From an uncultured Eubacteriales bacterium (GTDB lineage: Bacteria > Bacillota > Clostridia > Lachnospirales > Bianqueaceae), in the NCBI GenBank assembly GCA_902493345.1, contig CABUPM010000046.1:1-18654 (forward strand): 18,654 nucleotides of DNA, given 5' to 3'. Positions 6,976 to 14,594 of the stretch are shown one piece after another. Made by a program: the position numbers and the translations under genes. The first letter of the stretch is position 1, and the number at the start of each line of letters is the position of its first letter. The notes under the pieces are model-generated. The model ran no database searches, was not told the DNA's origin, and saw only the letters and a program-made list of their open reading frames with translations.

Positions 6976-8157
6976 ATGAGAATTGCGATATTTGCGGAGA
7001 CCTATGTCCCTTTTATCAATGGCGTAGTGACGCATGTGAAAGTATTAAGAGACGGTTTGACCAGGCTGGGACATGAGGTACTGATTGTAACAGCGGATCC
7101 GGAAGCCAAAAAGCATTATATCAAGGACGGAGTGCTGCATTGTCCGGCACATACGATGAAGAGGCTGTACGGCTTTGGAATGGCCAGTCCGGTGAGCCGT
7201 AAGAGAATGCAGCTGCTGGAAGCGTTTCAGCCGGACGTCCTGCATGTTCAGCAGGAATTCGGCATCGGACTCTTCGGAGTCGAGGCAGCGAAGAAGCTTC
7301 ATAAGCCTCTGGTCTATACGCTGCATACGATGTATGATGAATATTTATTCTACGTGGTTCCCAAGCCGCTCATCCCGTTGGCCAAACCGATCGCCTATAA
7401 GTATTTCCGGTGGCTCGCGGGCAGGGCAACCTATGTTACCAGTCCTTCCGCCAAGGCACAAGAGTTTTTTGATAGGTGCAAGGCACACCGTAAGGTTCGA
7501 CTGGTTCCCAACAGCGTAGAGATCGAAGCCTTCAATCCGGCACAGTTTTCGGAAGCGGAGCTGGATCAGGTGCGGGCAGAGCTGGGGATTCCGAAGGACG
7601 CGGTGACGGGAATCTTTGTAGGACGTATGGGAAAAGAAAAGAGTGTGGATGTGCTCCTGGGATACTGGGCCAGATTCTTCCGCGGGGATGCGGCAAAACG
7701 GCTGCTGATTGTGGGAGACGGACCGGAGCTGGAGAACCTGGAGGATGAGGCCAAGCGCCTCGGCATCCATTCGCAGGTGACCTTTACCGGCAGCGTGGAG
7801 CATACGCATATTGCCAAATATTACGCGGTCTGCGACTTCTATGTGACCGCGTCCCTGTCGGAGATGATGTCCATTTCGATGTTGGAGGGCGCGGCGTCTG
7901 GACTGCCGGTGGTACAGCGGTATGATGAGAAGAACGCGAACCACTATCAGGAAGGGCTGAACAGCTTTACTTATAAGACAGAAGAGCAGTTCGAGGAGAT
8001 TATCCGGCGGATGGCTGAGGCCACTGAGGAAGAAAAGCATGCTCGTAAGGAAGCTGTGCGCCAGAGCATGAAGGAAAAGGGAGAGACGCAGCTGGCAAAG
8101 TGCCTGCTCAAGGTCTATCACGCGGCAATACATAAAAACAATCAAGCGGAGGCATAA
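6976..8157 (+). CDS. GT4-family glycosyltransferase
   Basis: This 393-residue GT-B enzyme starts at ATG 6976, 6 nt after GGAGG. The N-terminal acceptor domain opens with MRIAIFAETYVPFINGVVTHV, the pattern of GT4 enzymes such as the Firmicute diacylglycerol glucosyltransferases and related lipid or phosphatidylinositol mannosyltransferases. The C-terminal donor domain shows IFVGRMGKEKSVDVLL, LLIVGDGPE and the EX7E motif (E296 and E304, in SEMMSISMLEGAASGLPVV), which holds the nucleotide sugar in retaining GT4 enzymes. There is no signal peptide or membrane helix, as expected for a cytoplasmic enzyme resting on the membrane. It is the first gene of a two-gene unit with its own promoter and terminator; the CofE-like gene begins 3 nt after its stop. 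The exact sugar and acceptor are unknown; a glycolipid is the most likely product by family resemblance. Confidence 0.9.
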   Translation: MRIAIFAETYVPFINGVVTHVKVLRDGLTRLGHEVLIVTADPEAKKHYIKDGVLHCPAHTMKRLYGFGMASPVSRKRMQLLEAFQPDVLHVQQEFGIGLFGVEAAKKLHKPLVYTLHTMYDEYLFYVVPKPLIPLAKPIAYKYFRWLAGRATYVTSPSAKAQEFFDRCKAHRKVRLVPNSVEIEAFNPAQFSEAELDQVRAELGIPKDAVTGIFVGRMGKEKSVDVLLGYWARFFRGDAAKRLLIVGDGPELENLEDEAKRLGIHSQVTFTGSVEHTHIAKYYAVCDFYVTASLSEMMSISMLEGAASGLPVVQRYDEKNANHYQEGLNSFTYKTEEQFEEIIRRMAEATEEEKHARKEAVRQSMKEKGETQLAKCLLKVYHAAIHKNNQAEA

Positions 8158-8160
8158 TTT

Positions 8161-9360
8161 ATGGAGAGAATGGTGGGGACCGTTTCAAGAGGCGTCAGAG
8201 CGCCGATTATCAGAGAGGGTGACAATATCGTTCAGATCGTCGTGGACAGTGTTCTGGCAGCGGCGCAGAGCGAAGGCTTTTCGCTGCGGGACCGGGATGT
8301 CGTCGCGGTGACGGAGGCGGTTGTCGCGAGAGCACAGGGCAATTACGCCACGGTTGATCAGATCGCGGCGGATATCCACGAGAAGTTCGGTGAGGACACA
8401 GTGGGAGTTCTCTTCCCGATTCTGAGCCGCAACCGTTTTGCGATTTGCCTCAAGGGAATCGCTATGGGCTGCCGCAAGATCATTCTGATGCTGAGCTATC
8501 CTTCCGATGAGGTGGGCAATCACCTGATCTCAGAGGATGACCTGGATCTGAGCGGTGTGAATCCCTGGAGCGATGTCCTGGATGAGCAGAAGTACCGGGA
8601 GCTGTTTGGTTATAAGAAGCACACCTTTACTGGTGTGGATTATGTGGAGTATTATAAGAAAGTCATCGAGGACTGCGGGACGGAAGTAGAGATCGTATTT
8701 GCCAATAATCCCAAGGCTATTCTGGCGTATACGGACAGCGTCCTGGCCTGCGATATTCATACGCGGGTTCGTACCAAGCGCGTTCTGAAGGCGGCGGGCG
8801 CCCGTAAGGTGTATACGCTGGACGATATTCTGACGCAGAGCGTACAGGGCAGCGGCTACAATGATCGGTACGGGCTGCTGGGTTCTAATAAAGCGACCGA
8901 AGAAAAGGTTAAGCTGTTCCCGATTCATTGCCAGGAGGTTGTGGATCAGGTGCAGAAGCAGCTTCTGGAGAAGACCGGCAAGCATATTGAAGTGATGGTA
9001 TACGGCGACGGAGCCTTTAAGGATCCGGTGGGCAAGATCTGGGAGCTGGCGGATCCGGTGGTTTCTCCGGCCTATACAGCGGGCCTGGAAGGAACGCCCA
9101 ATGAGGTCAAGCTGAAGTATCTGGCGGATAACAACTTCGCGGATCTGTCCGGAGAGGCCCTCAGAGAGGCGATCTCCGGCTATATCCGGGAAAAGGATGC
9201 CAAGGCGGAGAGCTTGACGGGCAACATGGTGTCTCAGGGAACGACGCCGAGACGTCTGACAGACCTGATCGGATCCTTGGCGGATCTTACCTCCGGCAGC
9301 GGAGACAAGGGGACGCCGATCATCCTGATTCAGGGATATTTTGATAATTATACCAAGTAA
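8161..9360 (+). CDS. CofE-like protein (F420-0:gamma-glutamyl ligase family)
   Basis: This 399-residue protein starts at ATG 8161, with GGAGG (8149-8153) inside the end of the preceding gene. The first 75 residues match the CofE family (COG1478): a basic/Pro start, REGDNI (18-23), and LRDRDVVAVTEAVVARAQG, the strand-helix seen in F420-0:L-glutamate ligases. Later family-like segments include VYGDGAFKDPVGKIWELADP and GTPIILIQGY near the end. Archaeal CofE is about 250 residues, so this protein is much longer. Such long homologues occur in Clostridia, which are not known to make F420, so addition of glutamate to another acceptor is more likely. A COG1478 member has been proposed to replace folylpolyglutamate synthase in Chlamydia, but nothing here proves that role. 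It is cotranscribed with the GT4 gene. Family assignment is fairly sure; function is unknown. Confidence 0.8.
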   Translation: MERMVGTVSRGVRAPIIREGDNIVQIVVDSVLAAAQSEGFSLRDRDVVAVTEAVVARAQGNYATVDQIAADIHEKFGEDTVGVLFPILSRNRFAICLKGIAMGCRKIILMLSYPSDEVGNHLISEDDLDLSGVNPWSDVLDEQKYRELFGYKKHTFTGVDYVEYYKKVIEDCGTEVEIVFANNPKAILAYTDSVLACDIHTRVRTKRVLKAAGARKVYTLDDILTQSVQGSGYNDRYGLLGSNKATEEKVKLFPIHCQEVVDQVQKQLLEKTGKHIEVMVYGDGAFKDPVGKIWELADPVVSPAYTAGLEGTPNEVKLKYLADNNFADLSGEALREAISGYIREKDAKAESLTGNMVSQGTTPRRLTDLIGSLADLTSGSGDKGTPIILIQGYFDNYTK

Positions 9361-9364
9361 TTTT

Positions 9365-9400
9365 AACAACGAAGCAGATTCTCTTCTGCTTCGTTGTTTT
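9365..9400 (+). terminator. Rho-independent terminator after the CofE-like gene
   Basis: AACAACGAAGCAGA (9365-9378) and TCTGCTTCGTTGTT (9385-9398) form a perfect 14-bp stem with a 6-nt loop. It is preceded by TTTT and ends in TTTT (9397-9400). It begins 5 nt after the stop codon and closes the two-gene unit. Confidence 0.9.
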
Positions 9401-9402
9401 GC

Positions 9403-9408
9403 TATAAA
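9403..9408 (+). promoter_or_regulatory. Candidate -10 element for the rhamnosidase gene
   Basis: TATAAA lies between the terminator and the ribosome binding site AGGAGG (9415-9420). No convincing -35 element is present 16-18 bp upstream, where the terminator loop and 3' arm sit. The call is weak, but a promoter is needed here because the upstream terminator is strong. Confidence 0.3.
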
Positions 9409-9427
9409 TTCAAAAGGAGGATGTAGT

Positions 9428-11590
9428 ATGGAGTGGAAAGCGAAGTGGATTGCCGGATGCGGAGAGAAACAGGAGATCTGCCCGGTTTTCCAAAAAGAAA
9501 TCTCTGTTGGCAAGCAGGTACAGAGCGCCAGCCTCAGTATTACGGCACTGGGCGTCTATGAAGCTAGGATGAACGGAGAGAGAGTAGGGAAGTTCATCAT
9601 GGCGCCGGGATGGACTGTGTACCAGAAGCGCCTGCAGTATCAGACCTATGATGTGACAGAGCTCTTGCAGGAGCACAATTGCCTGAGAGTCACGGTGGGC
9701 AAGGGCTGGTATCATACCAATATGCAGGGCTGGAAGAATTCTCCGGCGCAGAAGGAGCTGCATAAGGCGCCGCTCGGACTGTTGGCACAGCTGGAAGTAT
9801 GCTATACAGACGGCAGCCGGGAGGTTTTTGCGACGGATGAGAGCTGGAGCTGTACCGAAGGACCGGTTCGTTTTGCCGAGATCTATGACGGAGAGATTTA
9901 TGACGCGACGGTAGAGTATGGTCTAGGCGAGGCGGTTCGGGTATTTGACGGTCCGTATGACGCGCTGATTGCGCAGCAGGGCGAGGAAGTCCGGGAGCAT
10001 GAACGAATTGCCGCAAGGCAGATTTTCGTGACGCCTGCCGGAGAGACTGTGGTGGACTTCGGACAGAATGTGACAGGGTATGTGGAGGTCACATTGACAG
10101 CACATGCGGGAGAGGCAGTCAAGCTGTCCCATGCGGAAGTGCTGGACCAAAAGGGGAATTTCTATACAGAGAATTACCGTACAGCGAAGTCTCTGTATGA
10201 ATACACCTGCACGGAGGGGACGCAGACCTATAAGCCCGGCCTGACCTTCTATGGATTCCGCTATATTCGTATCGACCGCTTCCCGGGACAGCCGGAGCTT
10301 CAGAATTTTACGGCGGTGGCCGTCTATTCGGATATGAAGCGTACAGGATATATACACACTTCTGATCCGATGCTCAATCAGCTGGCAGATAATGTAATCT
10401 GGGGACAGCGCGGAAACTTCCTGGATGTACCGACGGACTGTCCGCAGCGGGATGAGCGCATGGGATGGACCGGAGACGCGCAGGTCTTTATCCGTACGGC
10501 GGCGCTGAATTATGATGTAGAGAAGTTCTTTACCAAATGGCTGGAGGATATGAAGGCCGATCAGGGGGAAGACGGGTGTATTCCGCACGTCATTCCGCAT
10601 CTGATGGGCGATGCTCCTAGCAGCGCGGCGTGGGGCGACGCGGCGGCGATCTGCCCATGGGAATTGTATATGGCTTACGGCAACCGCGAGACACTGCGCT
10701 CACAGTATGATATGATGAAAAAATGGGTGAGCTATATCGGAACCCATACGACGACACAGTATCTGTGGACGGGCGGAACCCATTATGGGGACTGGCTGGG
10801 TCTGGACGCTCCTTCGGGCAGTTATAAAGGATCCAGCAATGCGGATTTTATCGCTTCTGCTTTTTATGCGTACTCTACCGAGTTGACAATTCGGGCAGGA
10901 GAGGCGCTGGGAGAGGATGTCAGCGAGTATAAGAGCCTCTATCAGAAGATTGTGGAGACGTTCCGCAGGACCTATCCGGAATATCATACACAGACGGAGT
11001 GCGTACTGGCGGCGCATTTCCGGCTGGCGGAAGATCCGGCACAGGCGGCGGCGCAGCTCGCGCAAAGAGTTCGGGAATGCGGCGGACAGCTTCAGACAGG
11101 TTTTGTCGGAACGCCGTATCTGCTGCATGTGCTCAGCGACTACGGATATGACGAGCTGGCCTATGAGCTGCTTCTCAGAAAAGAGTACCCGTCCTGGCTG
11201 TATCCTGTCAGCAAAGGCGCGACCACGATCTGGGAGCATTGGGACGGCATCAAAGAAGATGGTTCCTTCTGGAGCAAGGATATGAATTCGTATAACCATT
11301 ATGCCTATGGATCGGTTATGGACTGGGTATATCAGAAGGCCGCGGGGATTACGCCGGCTGCGCCCGGCTACAGTACAGTGCAGATCGCACCGGTCCCCGA
11401 TGATCGTCTTACGATGCTGGAAGCGGTACTGGAGACCAGACACGGCGAGATCCGTTCCCGCTGGATTCAGAAGGATGGTATGTGGCAATACGATATCACT
11501 ACACCGGTCCCCGGCCGGATTGTCATTGCCGGAGAGGCAAGAGAGGTGGCGCCAGGCAGCTATCGGTATTACAGCCCGATTCAAAAGTGA
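9428..11590 (+). CDS. Alpha-L-rhamnosidase, GH78
   Basis: This 720-residue enzyme hydrolyses terminal alpha-L-rhamnose from glycosides or polysaccharide fragments. ATG 9428 is chosen because AAAAGGAGG lies 7 nt upstream; farther upstream in-frame starts would run through the terminator and into the previous gene. Order of domains: N-terminal beta domain (WKAKWIA, ALGVYEARMNGERVG, APGWTVYQKRLQYQTYDVT; residues 1-210), a concanavalin-like domain (VVDFGQNVTGYVEV, near 220-320), the (alpha/alpha)6 barrel (about 325-640) and a C-terminal beta domain. The catalytic motif TDCPQRDERMGWTGD gives D337, E343 and D350. The second acidic site is TTIWEHWDG with E603. There is no signal peptide, so it acts inside the cell on imported oligosaccharides. 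Many GH78 proteins are longer, with extra N-terminal domains. No sugar transporter or regulator adjoins it. Confidence 0.95.
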   Translation: MEWKAKWIAGCGEKQEICPVFQKEISVGKQVQSASLSITALGVYEARMNGERVGKFIMAPGWTVYQKRLQYQTYDVTELLQEHNCLRVTVGKGWYHTNMQGWKNSPAQKELHKAPLGLLAQLEVCYTDGSREVFATDESWSCTEGPVRFAEIYDGEIYDATVEYGLGEAVRVFDGPYDALIAQQGEEVREHERIAARQIFVTPAGETVVDFGQNVTGYVEVTLTAHAGEAVKLSHAEVLDQKGNFYTENYRTAKSLYEYTCTEGTQTYKPGLTFYGFRYIRIDRFPGQPELQNFTAVAVYSDMKRTGYIHTSDPMLNQLADNVIWGQRGNFLDVPTDCPQRDERMGWTGDAQVFIRTAALNYDVEKFFTKWLEDMKADQGEDGCIPHVIPHLMGDAPSSAAWGDAAAICPWELYMAYGNRETLRSQYDMMKKWVSYIGTHTTTQYLWTGGTHYGDWLGLDAPSGSYKGSSNADFIASAFYAYSTELTIRAGEALGEDVSEYKSLYQKIVETFRRTYPEYHTQTECVLAAHFRLAEDPAQAAAQLAQRVRECGGQLQTGFVGTPYLLHVLSDYGYDELAYELLLRKEYPSWLYPVSKGATTIWEHWDGIKEDGSFWSKDMNSYNHYAYGSVMDWVYQKAAGITPAAPGYSTVQIAPVPDDRLTMLEAVLETRHGEIRSRWIQKDGMWQYDITTPVPGRIVIAGEAREVAPGSYRYYSPIQK

Positions 11591-11608
11591 GAGAATCGCG
11601 GATAAAAT
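11580..11608 (+). promoter_or_regulatory. Weak promoter candidate for the dnaG operon
   Basis: TTCAAA (11580-11585), a 17-bp spacer and TAAAAT (11603-11608) match the consensus at 4/6 and 5/6. The -35 overlaps the end of the rhamnosidase gene. Any transcript from here must pass the terminator at 11666-11698 to reach dnaG. No better promoter was seen between the genes. Confidence 0.3.
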
Positions 11609-11627
11609 TTTAAAAATAAAAAGGAAT

Positions 11628-11660
11628 CGGACACACTTTGTCGAATAATTGAAGTGTCCG
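11628..11660. repeat. Inverted repeat upstream of dnaG
   Basis: CGGACAC (11628-11634) and GTGTCCG (11654-11660) form a 7-bp perfect inverted repeat around a 19-nt AT-rich centre. No T-run follows, so it is not a terminator by itself. It may be an RNA hairpin of the dnaG leader or a protein-binding site; the sequence does not decide. Confidence 0.45.
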
Positions 11661-11665
11661 GGCGT

Positions 11666-11698
11666 AAACGGAGACTGCCTGCGCGGCCTCCGTTTTTT
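11666..11698 (+). terminator. Terminator immediately before dnaG
   Basis: AAACGGAG (11666-11673) pairs with CTCCGTTT (11688-11695), with an inner GCC/GGC pair, and is followed by a run of six T (11693-11698). It lies 76 nt after the rhamnosidase stop and 24 nt before the dnaG start codon. It probably ends rhamnosidase transcription and may also limit entry into the dnaG operon. Confidence 0.78.
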
Positions 11699-11722
11699 AT
11701 GGCAGAAAGGGGTGAGGCAGAG

Positions 11723-13498
11723 GTGTATTATCCGGAGGAGACAATCCGGGAAGTACGGGAGAAGAGCGATATCGTCAATGTGATCTCACGGTATGTGACG
11801 CTGACCCGCAAGGGACGTAATTACTTTGGACTCTGTCCATTTCATGGGGAAAAGACCCCCTCCTTTTCAGTCAACGCGACGGAGCAGTTCTATCACTGCT
11901 TCGGCTGCGGCGTCGGCGGCAATGTATTTACCTTTTTACAGAACATAGAGAACATCTCTTTTGTAGAAGCCTTGAAGCAGCTGGCGGAGGAAGCGCATGT
12001 GGATCTCCCGGAGGCGGAGATCTCACCGCAGGAGAAGGCGCGGATCGTCAGAAGAGAGAGGATGTATGAGGCCAATCGGGATGCGGCGCGGTTCTTTTAT
12101 GTGCAGCTTGTCAAGAGTCCTTACGCGCAGGCGGCCAGGGAGTATCTGACAGGACGCAAGGTTTCCGAGGAGTATCTCCGGAAGTTCGGCCTAGGGTATG
12201 CTCCGATCGGAAGAGATACGCTGGGACGGTATCTGATATCCAAGGGATATGATCCGGAGCTGCTGCGGGCAGCCTGTCTGATCGGCGGAGATGAGCACCG
12301 TACATATGACCGTTTCTTTAATCGGGTGATGTTTCCGATCTTTGATGTGCGGGGCCGCGTGATTGCTTTCGGAGGCCGCGTGATCGGCAAGGGGGAGCCC
12401 AAATACCTCAACTCCTCAGATACAGAGCTTTTCAACAAGCGCAAGAACCTATACGCCATGAATCTTGCCAAGAAGAGCCGCCGCCCGCAGGCGCTGATGG
12501 TAGAGGGATATATGGATGTGTTTTCACTCCATCAGGCCGGATTTGACAATGCGGTAGCCTCTCTGGGAACGGCGCTGACACCAGAGCAGGCGGTACTCCT
12601 GAAGCGGTATTTTGAAGAGGTCTGTCTGGTATACGACAGCGACGCGGCGGGAACCAATGCGGCCAGACGGGCGATTCCGATCCTGGAAGGAGCAGGGCTC
12701 CGGGTCCGCGTGATGCGGGTGCCGGGCGCCAAGGATCCGGATGAATTTATCAAGGGCAACGGAGCGGAGGCTTTTGAAAAGCTGATTGAGAACGCGTTGG
12801 ATCCGGTGGCTTTTGAGTTGTCCATCAGCGATACCAGCACAGTGGACGGGACCGTGCAGACCATGCGGACCATGCGGGAGCGTCTGATGCGGATCGAGGA
12901 CGATGCGGAGCGCCAGATCCATATCCGGGATGTGGCGGAGCGGCTGAAGATTCAGCCGGAGACGCTGGCGGCACAGGTAGAGGAGGCACGGCGGACAGCC
13001 GGTGTGCAGGCCTATCAGGAAGCCAAGATGCAGATGACCAGAAGATCGGAAAAGGGTCAGGGCGGTCTGGAAAAAGCACAATGTCAGCTCCTGGCATTGC
13101 TCCTTCGGTATCCGGCCTGTCGGGAAGCGGTATTCCGATATGTGCAGCCGGAGGATTTTCCAGAAAAAGAACCGGCCCAATCGGCTTCGGATGCGCCTTC
13201 TGAGAATATTTTCCGACGCGCGGCGCAATATATCTACGATAGACGCGGCGAGACGATCGCGGCCGCGGATCTGATCAGCCTGGCAGAGGACGCAAAGGGC
13301 CAGGAGGAGCTGGCGCGCCTGGGGACACAGGCCCTGCCGGAGGAGAAGGCGGAACTGGCCAAACTCGCGGGTGAGACCGTACGTCTGATCCGGTCGGTAT
13401 CGCTGGATACGCAGCTGCGCAGTGTGACTGACGCAGCGAAGCTGCAGGAGATTATCAGTCAGAAAAAACAATTAGAGAGAATCAACATACAGTTATAG
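11723..13498 (+). CDS. dnaG: DNA primase
   Basis: This 591-residue primase makes the RNA primers for DNA replication. The GTG at 11723 is preferred: it gives the usual Clostridial start MYYPEETIREVREK and is preceded by AAAGGGGTGAGG. An in-frame ATG at 11699 and a GTG at 11654 would add residues unlike the family and overlap the terminator. The CHC2 zinc-binding domain shows C38, H41, C59 and C62 (CPFHGEKTPSF and CFGCG). The catalytic core has the TOPRIM residues E261 (VEGYMD) and D305/D307 (YDSDAAGTNA). The C-terminal region (about 440-591) should be the helicase-binding domain and is weakly conserved, as is normal. The rpoD start follows 25 nt after its stop, the classic macromolecular synthesis operon order. 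Confidence 0.97.
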   Translation: MYYPEETIREVREKSDIVNVISRYVTLTRKGRNYFGLCPFHGEKTPSFSVNATEQFYHCFGCGVGGNVFTFLQNIENISFVEALKQLAEEAHVDLPEAEISPQEKARIVRRERMYEANRDAARFFYVQLVKSPYAQAAREYLTGRKVSEEYLRKFGLGYAPIGRDTLGRYLISKGYDPELLRAACLIGGDEHRTYDRFFNRVMFPIFDVRGRVIAFGGRVIGKGEPKYLNSSDTELFNKRKNLYAMNLAKKSRRPQALMVEGYMDVFSLHQAGFDNAVASLGTALTPEQAVLLKRYFEEVCLVYDSDAAGTNAARRAIPILEGAGLRVRVMRVPGAKDPDEFIKGNGAEAFEKLIENALDPVAFELSISDTSTVDGTVQTMRTMRERLMRIEDDAERQIHIRDVAERLKIQPETLAAQVEEARRTAGVQAYQEAKMQMTRRSEKGQGGLEKAQCQLLALLLRYPACREAVFRYVQPEDFPEKEPAQSASDAPSENIFRRAAQYIYDRRGETIAAADLISLAEDAKGQEELARLGTQALPEEKAELAKLAGETVRLIRSVSLDTQLRSVTDAAKLQEIISQKKQLERINIQL

Positions 13499-13523
13499 AT
13501 TCATGAGAGGAAAGGATGAGAAT

Positions 13524-14594
13524 ATGCAGCCCAGTGATGCGCAGAAATTCCGGGATAAGCTGAAGCTCCTGCTGGAACTTGCCAAGAAGAAGAAGAATGT
13601 GCTGGAGACCGGAGAAGTCGCCGAGGTTTTTCAGGATATGAATCTGCCTCCAGAGATGATGGAGAAGGTATACGATTATCTGGAAAAATACAACATAGAC
13701 GTAATCGGCTCCATGGAGGAGATGCCGGAAGAGGAAGAGTTGGATCTGACGCTTCCGGAGGGTATCAGTATCGATGATCCGGTGCGGATGTACCTGAAGG
13801 AGATCGGCAAAGTCCCGCTTTTGTCCGCGGACGAGGAGATCGAGCTTGCCAAGCGGATGGAGCAGGGAGATGAGGAAGCCAAGCAGAGACTCGCCGAGGC
13901 CAATCTCCGTCTGGTGGTAAGTATTGCCAAGCGTTATGTGGGCCGCGGAATGCTCTTCCTGGATCTGATTCAGGAGGGCAATATGGGCCTGATTAAGGCT
14001 GTGGAGAAGTTCGATTACCGTAAGGGATACAAATTCAGTACCTATGCGACATGGTGGATTCGTCAGGCCATTACCCGCGCGATCGCGGATCAGGCCAGAA
14101 CCATCCGTATTCCGGTGCATATGGTAGAGACGATCAACAAACTGATCCGTGTTTCCAGACAGCTCCTGCAGGATCTGGGCAGAGACCCTACGCCGGAGGA
14201 GATTGCCGAAGAGATGGACATGCCGGTGGGCAAAGTGCGCGAGATCCTGAAGGTAGCACAGGAGCCGGTATCCCTGGAGACTCCGATTGGAGAAGAAGAG
14301 GACAGCCATCTGGGAGATTTTATTCCGGATACGGAGATGATGATCCCGGCAGACGCGGCGGCCTTTACTCTGTTGAAGGAGCAGCTTCTGGAGGTTTTAA
14401 AGACATTGACAGATCGGGAGCAGAAGGTCCTGAGGCTTCGCTTTGGACTGGACGACGGCCGTGCCAGAACACTGGAGGAAGTCGGTAAGGAGTTTCAGGT
14501 AACGAGAGAGAGAATTCGTCAGATCGAGGCCAAGGCTTTGCGCAAACTCCGTCACCCCAGCCGCAGTAAGAAATTACGGGATTATCTGGAATGA
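13524..14594 (+). CDS. rpoD: RNA polymerase housekeeping sigma factor (sigma-A/70)
   Basis: This 356-residue primary sigma factor directs RNA polymerase to -35/-10 promoters. ATG 13524 is chosen over the in-frame ATG at 13503 because AGAGGAAAGGA lies 8 nt upstream and the protein then opens MQPSDAQKFRDKLKLLLELA. Region 1.1 is short (about 1-80). Region 1.2 begins near residue 85 (DPVRMYLKEIGKVPLL). Region 2 runs from about 125 (ANLRLVVSIAKRYVGRGM, FLDLIQEGNMGLIKAVEKFD, STYATWWIRQAITRAI). Region 3 contains RIPVHMVETINKL. Region 4.2 has the helix-turn-helix LEEVGKEFQVTRERIRQIEAKAL (about 317-339). The size fits the Firmicute SigA class. It lies 25 nt after dnaG, and its TGA overlaps the start of trmK (ATGA). 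Confidence 0.97.
   Translation: MQPSDAQKFRDKLKLLLELAKKKKNVLETGEVAEVFQDMNLPPEMMEKVYDYLEKYNIDVIGSMEEMPEEEELDLTLPEGISIDDPVRMYLKEIGKVPLLSADEEIELAKRMEQGDEEAKQRLAEANLRLVVSIAKRYVGRGMLFLDLIQEGNMGLIKAVEKFDYRKGYKFSTYATWWIRQAITRAIADQARTIRIPVHMVETINKLIRVSRQLLQDLGRDPTPEEIAEEMDMPVGKVREILKVAQEPVSLETPIGEEEDSHLGDFIPDTEMMIPADAAAFTLLKEQLLEVLKTLTDREQKVLRLRFGLDDGRARTLEEVGKEFQVTRERIRQIEAKALRKLRHPSRSKKLRDYLE

Noticed and set aside
9341..9427. Upstream in-frame start for the rhamnosidase
   Set aside because: It would translate the end of the CofE-like gene and the terminator hairpin. ATG 9428 has AAAAGGAGG at normal spacing.
8530..9513. Minus-strand open frame (327 codons) opposite the CofE-like gene
   Set aside because: It crosses a strong terminator and the next gene's start, has no family resemblance and is rich in Arg/His/Leu as antisense frames usually are.
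11654..11722. Longer dnaG start (GTG 11654 or ATG 11699)
   Set aside because: The extra residues do not fit DnaG, and the RNA would begin in or directly after a terminator hairpin. GTG 11723 has the ribosome binding site and the family N-terminus.
12524..13471. Minus-strand open frame (315 codons) opposite dnaG
   Set aside because: Antisense to a confident primase gene, with no ribosome binding site and no recognisable motif.
13503..13523. Longer rpoD start at ATG 13503
   Set aside because: It has no upstream ribosome binding site, while the added bases themselves form the AGAGGAAAGGA site for ATG 13524.
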